Below are positions 33,030-40,536 of a stretch of 64,000 nt of DNA, in pieces. The notes beneath the pieces were generated by a model. It did no database searches. It saw only the letters and a program-made list of their open reading frames with translations, and was not told the DNA's origin. Each line of letters begins with the position of its first letter. Within the stretch, counting starts at the first letter, position 1. The position numbers and the translations under genes are program-made. Source of the DNA: Salinarimonas chemoclinalis (GTDB taxonomy: Bacteria; Pseudomonadota; Alphaproteobacteria; Rhizobiales; Beijerinckiaceae); assembly GCF_041514305.1 (NCBI RefSeq), contig NZ_JBGMWH010000003.1:248001-312000 (forward strand), read 5' to 3'.

Positions 33030-35649
33030 TCACGATCCTCTGCGGGACGACGATGATCTTGCGAACGGGACGGCCTTCGATCGCCCGCTGCACGTTCTCG
33101 TGCGCCAGCGCGGCGGCCTCGATGGCCTGCGTGCCGGCGTCGCGCGCGACCGCGATGTCCGCGCGCTTCTTGCCGTTGACCTGAACGGGCAGGACGATGG
33201 TGTCCTCGACGAGCAGGTCCCGCTCGATCGCGGGCCAGGCGGCGTCCGCGACGAGGCCGTCGCGGCCGAGCACGCGCCAGCACTCCTCCGCGAGGTGCGG
33301 CATCATCGGCGCGACGAGCTGGACGAGGGTGCCCAGCGCCTCGCGCAGGGAAGAGCCGAGATCAGGCGCCGGAGTCGAGCCATCCTTCGGCGCTGCGCCG
33401 GAAATGGCGTTCGCCAGCTCGTAGATCTTCGCCACGGCGACGTTGAAGCGCAGGCCCTCGATCGCCTCCTCGACGGCGGCGAGCGTGCGGTGCGTCGCCT
33501 TGCGCACGGCGAGCGCGTCGTCGCCGAGCGTCTCGGGTCGGGCCGCCGCGGGGTCGCCCAGCGGCGTCTCGTTGACGAGCCGCCAGACGCGCTGGACGAA
33601 GCGATAGGCGCCCTGCGCCCCCTCCTCCGTCCAGATCACGTCGCGCTCGGGCGGCGAATCGGAGAGGACGAACCAGCGCGCGGCGTCCGCCCCGAAGCTG
33701 TCTAGGATGTGCTCGGGGTCGATGACGTTCTTCTTCGACTTCGACATCTTCTCGATGGAGCCGATCGCGACGGGCTCGCCGGTTTTCACGTGGAACGCGC
33801 GGCGCTCGCCCTCGACCGTCTCGATGCGCACGTCGACGGGCATGACCCAGCGCCCGCCGGAGTCCTTGTAGGTCTCGTGCACCACCATGCCCTGGGTGAA
33901 CAGGCCGCGGAACGGCTCGTCCAGGTTCAGGTGGCCGCACGTGCGCATGGCCCGCGTGAAGAAGCGCGAGTAGAGCAGGTGCAGAATCGCGTGTTCGATG
34001 CCGCCGATGTACTGGTCCACGGGAAGCCAGCCGTCGGCCTCCTTCGGATCCGTCGGCCGGTCCGCCAGATGCGGATCGGTGAAGCGGGCGAAGTACCAGG
34101 ACGAATCGACGAACGTGTCCATCGTGTCCGTCTCGCGCCGCGCCGCGCCGCCGCAGCGCGGGCAGGGCACGTCGCGCCAGGTCGGGTGCCGGTCGAGCGG
34201 GTTGCCGGGCTTGTCGAAGCCGATGTCCTCCGGCAGCTCGACGGGCAGGCTCTCGCGGGGCGCCGGCACGACGCCGCAGGCGTCGCAATGGATCACCGGG
34301 ATCGGGCAGCCCCAGTAGCGCTGGCGCGAGATGCCCCAGTCGCGCAGGCGGAAGTTCACCTTGCGCGTCGCCACGGGTCGCCCGCCGAGCGTTTCCTGCT
34401 CGAGCCGCGCGGCCACCGCCTCCTTCGCCTCTTCGATGGACAGACCGTCGAGGAAGCGCGAATTGATCAGCCGCCCCTCGCCGACATAGGCGTCGTCGCC
34501 GATCGAGAAGGTCGCGGGGTCCGCGTCCGGCGGGCAGACGACGGCGGTGGCGCCGAGGTCGTACTTGCGGGCGAAGTCGAGGTCGCGCTGGTCGTGGCCC
34601 GGGCAGCCGAAGATCGCGCCGGTGCCGTACTCCATCAGGATGAAGTTCGCGACGTAGACGGGAAGCGTCCAGGACGGGTCGAACGGGTGCACCGCGCGCA
34701 TGCCGGTGTCGTAGCCCAGCTTCTCGGCGGTCTCGATCGCCTCCGCCGACGTGCCCACGCGCCGGCACTCCTCTGCGAAGGCGGCGAGCTTCGGATCCCG
34801 CGCGGCGGCGGCCTTGGCGAGCGGATGGTCGGGCGCCAGCGCCATGAACTTCGCGCCGAACAGCGTGTCGGGCCGCGTCGTGAAGATCTCGAGATCCGTC
34901 GCGTGACTCGGGACGCCTTCGGGTGCGGTGGCCTGGTCGAGCGCGAAGCGCACCATCAGGCCTTCCGAGCGGCCGATCCAGTTGCGCTGCATCAGCCGGA
35001 CCTTGTCGGGCCAGCGCTCGAGCCCGTCGAGCGCCTGGAGCAGCTCCTCCGAATAGTCGGTGATCTTCAGGAACCACTGCGTCAGCTCGCGCTGCTCGAC
35101 GAGCGCGCCGGAGCGCCAGCCGCGGCCGTCGATCACCTGCTCGTTGGCGAGCACGGTCTGGTCGACCGGATCCCAGTTCACCTTCGCCGTCTTGCGGTCG
35201 ACGAGGCCGGCCTCGAGGAAGTCGAGGAACATGGCCTGCTGGTGCTTGTAGTAGGACGGATCGCAGGTCGCGATCTCGCGCGACCAGTCGAGCGACAGGC
35301 CCATGGACTGGAGCTGCCCGCGCATCGTGGCGATGTTCCTGTAGGTCCACTCCTTGGGGTGGACCTTGTTCTCCATCGCCGCGTTCTCGGCGGGCATGCC
35401 GAACGCGTCCCACCCCATCGGGTGGAGGACGTTGAAGCCACGGGCGCGCTTGTAGCGCGCCACGACGTCGCCCATGGCGTAGTTGCGCACGTGGCCCATG
35501 TGGATGCGCCCGGACGGGTACGGGAACATCTCGAGCACGTAGTAGCGCGGCCGGGGATCGTCGTTGCGGGTGCGGAACGTCTCGGCTCTCGCCCATTCCG
35601 CCTGCCACCGGGGCTCTGAGTCCTTGGGATTGTAGCGCTCGGCCTTCAT
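33016..35649 (-). CDS. leuS: Leucyl-tRNA synthetase
   Basis: An 877-residue class I synthetase that charges tRNA-Leu. The HIGH motif is PYPSGRIHMGHVRNYAMGD, the KMSKS motif is EKMSKSKKNVIDPEHI, and the CP1 editing domain is present (TTRPDTLFGAKFMALAPDHP). The ATG at 35649 begins the family's MKAERYNPKDSEPRWQ N terminus; the open frame upstream is not conserved. It is divergent from yggS. Confidence 0.96.
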   Translation of the reverse strand: MKAERYNPKDSEPRWQAEWARAETFRTRNDDPRPRYYVLEMFPYPSGRIHMGHVRNYAMGDVVARYKRARGFNVLHPMGWDAFGMPAENAAMENKVHPKEWTYRNIATMRGQLQSMGLSLDWSREIATCDPSYYKHQQAMFLDFLEAGLVDRKTAKVNWDPVDQTVLANEQVIDGRGWRSGALVEQRELTQWFLKITDYSEELLQALDGLERWPDKVRLMQRNWIGRSEGLMVRFALDQATAPEGVPSHATDLEIFTTRPDTLFGAKFMALAPDHPLAKAAAARDPKLAAFAEECRRVGTSAEAIETAEKLGYDTGMRAVHPFDPSWTLPVYVANFILMEYGTGAIFGCPGHDQRDLDFARKYDLGATAVVCPPDADPATFSIGDDAYVGEGRLINSRFLDGLSIEEAKEAVAARLEQETLGGRPVATRKVNFRLRDWGISRQRYWGCPIPVIHCDACGVVPAPRESLPVELPEDIGFDKPGNPLDRHPTWRDVPCPRCGGAARRETDTMDTFVDSSWYFARFTDPHLADRPTDPKEADGWLPVDQYIGGIEHAILHLLYSRFFTRAMRTCGHLNLDEPFRGLFTQGMVVHETYKDSGGRWVMPVDVRIETVEGERRAFHVKTGEPVAIGSIEKMSKSKKNVIDPEHILDSFGADAARWFVLSDSPPERDVIWTEEGAQGAYRFVQRVWRLVNETPLGDPAAARPETLGDDALAVRKATHRTLAAVEEAIEGLRFNVAVAKIYELANAISGAAPKDGSTPAPDLGSSLREALGTLVQLVAPMMPHLAEECWRVLGRDGLVADAAWPAIERDLLVEDTIVLPVQVNGKKRADIAVARDAGTQAIEAAALAHENVQRAIEGRPVRKIIVVPQRIVNVVA

Positions 35650-35814
35650 CGCGGGGTCGATCTGGCGTGTCCTGTGGGAGATGTGGCAGGATGGCGCTTC
35701 GAGAGGGCGCGCGCCATCACGCGCCGCCGACGCGAGCCCGCGACGCGGGGGCAATTGGGCACGAAAGGGCGCGCCGGTCAACGGGTTCGGGCGGGCCGAA
35801 GGGAGCGGACGGGC

Positions 35815-36561
35815 ATGGATGCCGAGAGGATGGATGCGACCGGCATGGATGCGGAGGCCTTCGCGGCTGCGCGGGCGCGGGCCGGCGCGGCGAGCGTCGA
35901 GCGGCTGCGGCAGGTGGAGGCGGCGATCGCCCGCGCCGCGCGCGACTCCGGCCGCGATCCCGCCTCGGTGACGCTCGTCGCCGTGTCGAAGACCTACGAC
36001 GCCGACAGCATCGCGCCGGTGCTCGCCGCCGGCCATCGCGTGTTCGGCGAGAACTACGTGCAGGAGGCCAAGGGCAAGTGGCCGGGCCTGCGAGAGGCGT
36101 TTCCCGACGCCGAGGTGCATCTCATCGGCCCCCTCCAGTCCAACAAGGCCCGCGACGCGGTAGCCCTGTTCGACGCCATCCAGACGCTGGACCGCCCCTC
36201 GCTCGCCCAGGCGCTGGCCAAGGAGATCGCCCGCGCCCGCGAGGCGGGCGCACGCGTCCCGCGGCTCTATGTCCAGGTGAACACCGGCGAGGAGCCGCAG
36301 AAGGGCGGCGTCGCCCCCGGCGACGCCGACGCCTTCGTCGCCGCCTGCCGCGAGGCTCACGGTCTCGCGATCGAGGGGCTGATGTGCATTCCTCCCGCCG
36401 AGGACCCGCCCTCTCCCCACTTCGCCCTCCTCGCCGAGATCGCGACGCGCAACGGCCTCTCGGAGCTGTCCATGGGCATGAGCGCGGATTTCGGCGCCGC
36501 GATCCAGATGGGCGCCACCATGGTCCGCGTCGGCAGCGCGATCTTCGGCGCCCGCGGTTGA
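35815..36561 (+). CDS. YggS family PLP-binding homeostasis protein
   Basis: A 248-residue PLP-binding protein with an alanine-racemase-like barrel. The PLP lysine lies in LVAVSKTYDADSI; FGENYVQEAKGKW, HLIGPLQSNKAR and LSMGMSADFGAAIQMGATMV are family marks. It regulates free PLP and amino-acid pools and has no known enzymatic reaction. Three in-frame ATGs (35815, 35830, 35845), each within an ATGGATGC repeat, are possible starts; I use the first, which has GGGAG upstream. Confidence 0.9.
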   Translation: MDAERMDATGMDAEAFAAARARAGAASVERLRQVEAAIARAARDSGRDPASVTLVAVSKTYDADSIAPVLAAGHRVFGENYVQEAKGKWPGLREAFPDAEVHLIGPLQSNKARDAVALFDAIQTLDRPSLAQALAKEIARAREAGARVPRLYVQVNTGEEPQKGGVAPGDADAFVAACREAHGLAIEGLMCIPPAEDPPSPHFALLAEIATRNGLSELSMGMSADFGAAIQMGATMVRVGSAIFGARG

Positions 36562-36628
36562 GGCGCGCGGAGGCGGGCACCGTCGCGGCGGGCTTTACGC
36601 AGCGCTCGCCGCGGCTCACATATCATCG

Positions 36629-37291
36629 ATGCCCACCGCCGATTCGCCCGACGCAGCCCTCGCCCCATACGGCGTTTCACGTGAAACGCGCGCGCGCCTC
36701 GAGATCCTCGTCGCCGAGCTGCGCCGCTGGCAGCCGGTGAAGAACCTCGTCGGGCCGCGCACGCTCGACGAGGTCTGGACCCGCCACGTCGCGGACTCCC
36801 TGCAACTCGTCGACCTCGCCCCGCCGGAGGCCGGGCGCTGGGTCGATCTCGGCTCCGGCGCGGGCTTCCCAGGCCTCGTCGTCGCCATCGCGCTGGCGGA
36901 CCGGCCCGGCTTCCGCATGGATCTCGTCGAGGCGAACGCCCGCAAGTGCGCCTTCCTGCGCCACGTCGCCCGGCTGACGAACGCGCCGGCGCGGGTGCAC
37001 GACGCGCGCCTGGAGAGCGTCGTTCCCGGCTTCGCAGGCGAGGCCGAGGTCGTCTCCGCCCGGGCTCTGGCGCCCCTCGACACGCTCGTCGGGTGGAGCG
37101 AGGAGCTGTTGAAAACCGGCGCCGTCGGCCTGTTTCCCAAGGGCGCCGGCGTCGAGAGCGAATTGACCACCCTCGCGAAATCCCGGACAGTCGCCGTCGA
37201 AGAGATCCCGAGCCGGACCGATTCGCGCGCGCGCGTCCTGCGGATCCGCTGGCTCCCCCGGGACGACGCGTCCAGGACCGACCGACCATGA
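36629..37291 (+). CDS. rsmG: 16S rRNA (guanine-527 N7) methyltransferase
   Basis: A 220-residue methyltransferase (formerly GidB). The SAM loop is VDLGSGAGFPGLVVAIAL, preceded by WTRHVADSLQL and followed by FRMDLVEANARKCAFLRHV and VVSARALAPL, all typical. A perfect parS core is embedded in codons 16-20 (encoding GVSRETRA). Its stop overlaps the parA start (ATGA). The usual partners mnmE and mnmG are not upstream; yggS is. Confidence 0.95.
   Translation: MPTADSPDAALAPYGVSRETRARLEILVAELRRWQPVKNLVGPRTLDEVWTRHVADSLQLVDLAPPEAGRWVDLGSGAGFPGLVVAIALADRPGFRMDLVEANARKCAFLRHVARLTNAPARVHDARLESVVPGFAGEAEVVSARALAPLDTLVGWSEELLKTGAVGLFPKGAGVESELTTLAKSRTVAVEEIPSRTDSRARVLRIRWLPRDDASRTDRP
36674..36687. promoter_or_regulatory. 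parS centromere site (perfect core)
   Basis: GTTTCACGTGAAAC, a perfect 14-base palindromic parS core, lies inside the 5' part of rsmG, 0.6 kb before parA and about 16 kb from the proposed origin. ParB binds such sites, spreads and separates the origins. Confidence 0.92.
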
Positions 37292-38223
37292 CCAGCGATA
37301 CCTTCGTGGACGACGACGTGGCCATCGCGCCCCCCCGAGAGGCCGAGCGAGATGGCGCGCGCGCCGACGCGGCGGATCGCGCCGATCCCGCCCCGCAGCG
37401 CGAGGCACGCCGACCGCACGCCCGTCCCCGCGTCCTCGCGCTGGCCAACCAGAAGGGTGGCGTCGGCAAGACGACGACGGCGATCAATCTCGGCACGGCG
37501 CTGGCGGCGATCGGCGAGAAGGTGCTCGTCATCGATCTCGACCCGCAGGGCAACGCCTCGACCGGGCTCGGCATCGAGCGCAAGCAGCGCCGCGTCTCGA
37601 CCTACCACGTCCTCACCGGCGAGGCGGAACTGCGCTCGGCCATCCGCGAGACCGCCGTGCCGCGCCTGCATCTCGCGCCCTCGACCCTCGACCTGCTCGG
37701 TGTCGAGCTCGAGATCGCCTCGGCGCGCAACCGCGCCCATCGCCTCAAGCTCGCCGTCGACGGGCTCGCGCTCGGCGACGCCCTGCGTGCGGAGCCCTTC
37801 ACCTACGTCCTGATCGACTGCCCGCCCTCGCTCAACCTGCTCACGATCAACGCGCTGGCCGCCTCCGATTCGGTGCTCGTGCCGCTGCAATGCGAGTTCT
37901 TCGCTCTCGAGGGCCTGAGCCAGCTGCTCAAGACGGTCGAGCAGGTGCGCGACAACCTCAACCCGCGCCTGACCATCCAGGGCGTGGTGCTGACCATGTT
38001 CGACCCGCGCAACAATCTCTCGAACCAGGTCGTCGCGGACGTCCGCTCCTTCATGGGCGGCAAGGTCTACGAGACGATGATCCCGCGCAACGTGCGGGTC
38101 TCGGAGGCGCCGTCCTACGGCAAGCCCGTCCTCCTCTACGACCTCAAGTGCTCGGGCAGCCAGGCCTACCTGCGGCTCGCCTCCGAGATCATCCAGCGCG
38201 AGCGCACGCTCAAGGCGGCCTGA
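37288..38223 (+). CDS. parA: Chromosome partitioning ATPase ParA
   Basis: A 311-residue Walker-type ATPase that binds DNA as an ATP dimer and moves ParB-parS complexes. The deviant Walker A is ANQKGGVGKTTTAINLG, then VIDLDPQGNASTGLG and VLIDCPPSLNLLTINAL. An Arg/Ala-rich N-terminal extension of about 48 residues precedes the ATPase. It overlaps rsmG by four bases and precedes parB by 23 bases. Confidence 0.95.
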   Translation: MTSDTFVDDDVAIAPPREAERDGARADAADRADPAPQREARRPHARPRVLALANQKGGVGKTTTAINLGTALAAIGEKVLVIDLDPQGNASTGLGIERKQRRVSTYHVLTGEAELRSAIRETAVPRLHLAPSTLDLLGVELEIASARNRAHRLKLAVDGLALGDALRAEPFTYVLIDCPPSLNLLTINALAASDSVLVPLQCEFFALEGLSQLLKTVEQVRDNLNPRLTIQGVVLTMFDPRNNLSNQVVADVRSFMGGKVYETMIPRNVRVSEAPSYGKPVLLYDLKCSGSQAYLRLASEIIQRERTLKAA

Positions 38224-38246
38224 GACACGGACCCGGGGAAAAGACC

Positions 38247-39131
38247 ATGGCGGAAGAGGGACAGCGCCTGCGGCTCGGTCGGGGCCTCGCCGCGCTCATC
38301 GGCGACATGGGGGACGACGACGAGGGCGTGGTCGAGCGCGGCCGCGGCCAGCGCCGCGTGCCGATCGAGTTCCTGCGGCCCAACCCGCGCAACCCGCGCA
38401 AGGCCTTCGCGGAGAGCGACCTCGAGGATCTCGCCCAGTCGATCCGCGAGCGCGGAATCATCCAGCCGATCGTGGTGCGCTCGCTCCGCGGGCTCGAGGA
38501 CGCCTACGAGATCATCGCCGGCGAGCGGCGCTGGCGCGCCGGCCAGCGGGCGGGCCTGCACGAGGTGCCGATCGTCGTCGTCGAGGCGGACGACCGGCTC
38601 TCGCTCGAATACGCCATCGTCGAGAACGTCCAGCGCACGGACCTCAACGCGCTGGAGGAGGCCGCGGGCTACGAGACGCTGATCGCCGAGTTCGGCTATT
38701 CCCAGGCCGATCTCGGCCAGGTCATCGGCAAGAGCCGCTCGCACGTGGCCAACACGCTGCGGCTCCTCAAGCTGCCGAAGAGCGTGCAGGACAAGCTCGC
38801 GGCCGGCGCCATCAGCGCCGGGCACGCGCGCGCGCTCCTCGCCGTCAAGGACCCGGAGGGCGCCGCCGAGCGCATCGTCGAGCAGGGCCTCAACGTGCGC
38901 GACGTCGAGCGCCTCGCCCGCGACGAGGAGGCCGCGCCCGGTTCGCGGGGCGGACGCCCCCGCGCGGAGAAGGACGCCGATACCCGCGCTCTCGAGCAGG
39001 CGCTCGCCGAGACGCTGGGCCTCGAGGTGGCGATCGCCGCCAAGCCCGGCGCGCCCAACGGCGAGGTGCGTATCCGCTACGCGAGCCTGGAGCAGCTCGA
39101 CATGCTCTGCCGGAAGCTGCGCGGCGGGTGA
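38247..39131 (+). CDS. parB: Chromosome partitioning protein ParB
   Basis: A 294-residue CTP-dependent clamp. The N-terminal part reads RLGRGLAALIGDM, a ParA-interaction stretch; the CTP-binding GERRWRA motif lies in EIIAGERRWRAGQRAGL; the parS-reading HTH is in YSQADLGQVIGKSRSHVANT; and the C terminus is the dimer domain (EVRIRYASLEQLDMLCRKL). It forms the parABS system with parA and the parS in rsmG. Confidence 0.95.
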   Translation: MAEEGQRLRLGRGLAALIGDMGDDDEGVVERGRGQRRVPIEFLRPNPRNPRKAFAESDLEDLAQSIRERGIIQPIVVRSLRGLEDAYEIIAGERRWRAGQRAGLHEVPIVVVEADDRLSLEYAIVENVQRTDLNALEEAAGYETLIAEFGYSQADLGQVIGKSRSHVANTLRLLKLPKSVQDKLAAGAISAGHARALLAVKDPEGAAERIVEQGLNVRDVERLARDEEAAPGSRGGRPRAEKDADTRALEQALAETLGLEVAIAAKPGAPNGEVRIRYASLEQLDMLCRKLRGG

Positions 39132-39154
39132 GCCCGCGGGCGGGCGCGGGTCGC

Positions 39155-40318
39155 TCAGGCGGCCAGGTCGGCGACGACCGCGTCGAGGACGGGGAAGCCC
39201 GCCTGGGTGACGGCGAGACGGCCGCCGGCGCGGGTCTCGATGAGACCGTCGCCGACGAGGGCGGAAATGCGCCGCGGGTCGAGGGTGCGGCCGGCGAGCG
39301 CCTCGTAGGTGGCCGGGTCGACGCCCTCCGCGAGCCGCAGGCCCATCAGCAGGAACTCGTCGCCCTGCGCCTCCTCCGAGAGCACCTCGCGCGACACCGT
39401 GGCGTTGCCGTCGCGCTCCACCAGCGCGAGCCAGGTCTCTGGATGGCGCTCGGTGGCGAGTGCGATGCGGCCCTCGTTGGTCACGAGCCGCGCGTGCGCG
39501 CCGGGGCCGACGCCGGCATACTCGCCATAGCGCCAGTAGACGAGGTTGTGGCGCGACTGCGCGCCCGGGCGGGCGTGGTTCGAGATCTCGTAGGCGGGCA
39601 GCCCCGCGGCCTCGCAGACCTCCTGCGTGACGTCCCACAGGGCGCGCGCCTCGTCGGCCGTGGGCACGACGAGCTTGCCGGCGCGGTGGAGCTTCTCGAA
39701 CCAGGTGTCGGGCTCGATCGTCAGCTGGTAGAGCGACAGGTGCTCGGCCGCGCGGTCGATCGCCCCGCGCAGCTCCGCCGCCCAGGCGGCGGGCGTCTGG
39801 GCGGGGCGGGCGTAGATCAGGTCGAAGGACGAGCGCGGGAAGTGCGTCTGCGCGACACCCACCGCGTCGAGCGCCTCGCGCGCCGTGTGCAGGCGCCCGA
39901 GCGCGCGCAGGTCGGGGTCGTTCAGCGCCTGCACGCCGAGCGACACGCGGCCCACGCCCGCCGCTCGATAGCCGGCGAAGCGGGTGGCGTCGACGCTCGT
40001 CGGGTTCGCCTCGAGCGTCACCTCGACGTCGGGCGCGACGCTCCAGGCCTTCGCGATGGCGTCGAGGATCGCGCCGACGGTGCCCGGCCGCATCAGCGAG
40101 GGCGTGCCCCCGCCGAAGAAGACGCTGCCCACCGTGCGGCCGGGCGCGAGCGCGCCCTGATGCGCGATCTCGGCGGCGAAGGCCGCGAGGAAGCGCGCCT
40201 CGTCCGGCGGCTCGCGCCGCACGTGGCTGTTGAAGTCGCAGTACGGGCACTTCGAGGCGCAGAAGGGCCAGTGCACGTACACGCCGAATCCGGCGCTCGT
40301 CGTGGGGTGAGCGGTCAT
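39155..40318 (-). CDS. hemW: Heme chaperone HemW (radical SAM)
   Basis: A 387-residue radical SAM protein. The Fe-S cysteines are in FCASKCPYCDFNSH (Cx3Cx2C), with VFFGGGTPSLM and VSLGVQALNDPDLRALGR. The phenylalanine context after the cysteines and the length fit HemW, a heme-binding protein, better than the HemN oxidase. It converges with parB and lies near yggS, consistent with the frequent yggS/rdgB/hemW neighbourhood. Confidence 0.9.
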   Translation of the reverse strand: MTAHPTTSAGFGVYVHWPFCASKCPYCDFNSHVRREPPDEARFLAAFAAEIAHQGALAPGRTVGSVFFGGGTPSLMRPGTVGAILDAIAKAWSVAPDVEVTLEANPTSVDATRFAGYRAAGVGRVSLGVQALNDPDLRALGRLHTAREALDAVGVAQTHFPRSSFDLIYARPAQTPAAWAAELRGAIDRAAEHLSLYQLTIEPDTWFEKLHRAGKLVVPTADEARALWDVTQEVCEAAGLPAYEISNHARPGAQSRHNLVYWRYGEYAGVGPGAHARLVTNEGRIALATERHPETWLALVERDGNATVSREVLSEEAQGDEFLLMGLRLAEGVDPATYEALAGRTLDPRRISALVGDGLIETRAGGRLAVTQAGFPVLDAVVADLAA

Positions 40319-40421
40319 GACCCCGCAGATGTGACCGTCCGCGGGCGGTTTGGCAACAGGGCGATCGGCGCCGCGTGCCCGCCGGGCGCCGGGACCCGAG
40401 TCCGGAGGGTGACACCCGCGC

Positions 40422-40436
40422 TTAAACGGACATTAA
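40422..40436 (+). promoter_or_regulatory. CtrA-like box upstream of divL (perfect TTAA-N7-TTAA)
   Basis: TTAA, seven bases, TTAA, with no mismatch, about 100 bases before the divL start. A GANTC methylation site (GAATC) follows at about 40479. Confidence 0.65.
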
Positions 40437-40536
40437 CCCTCTTCCTGGCGGAGTCGCCGGACGGGTACACTGCACGCGAATCGCGTCGCCGTCGCCGCTG
40501 GCCGCCGGATCCTCGGCCCCTGCGGGCGTCGCGACG

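Noticed and set aside
33783..33796. parS-like TTTTCACGTGGAAC inside leuS
   Set aside because: Two mismatches, one in the inner palindrome, and the bases encode a normal leuS stretch; likely chance.
38166..40415. Long open frame on the minus strand over parB and hemW
   Set aside because: It is antisense to parB and out of frame with hemW, has Arg/Ala-rich composition typical of shadow frames in GC-rich DNA, and shows no family motif.
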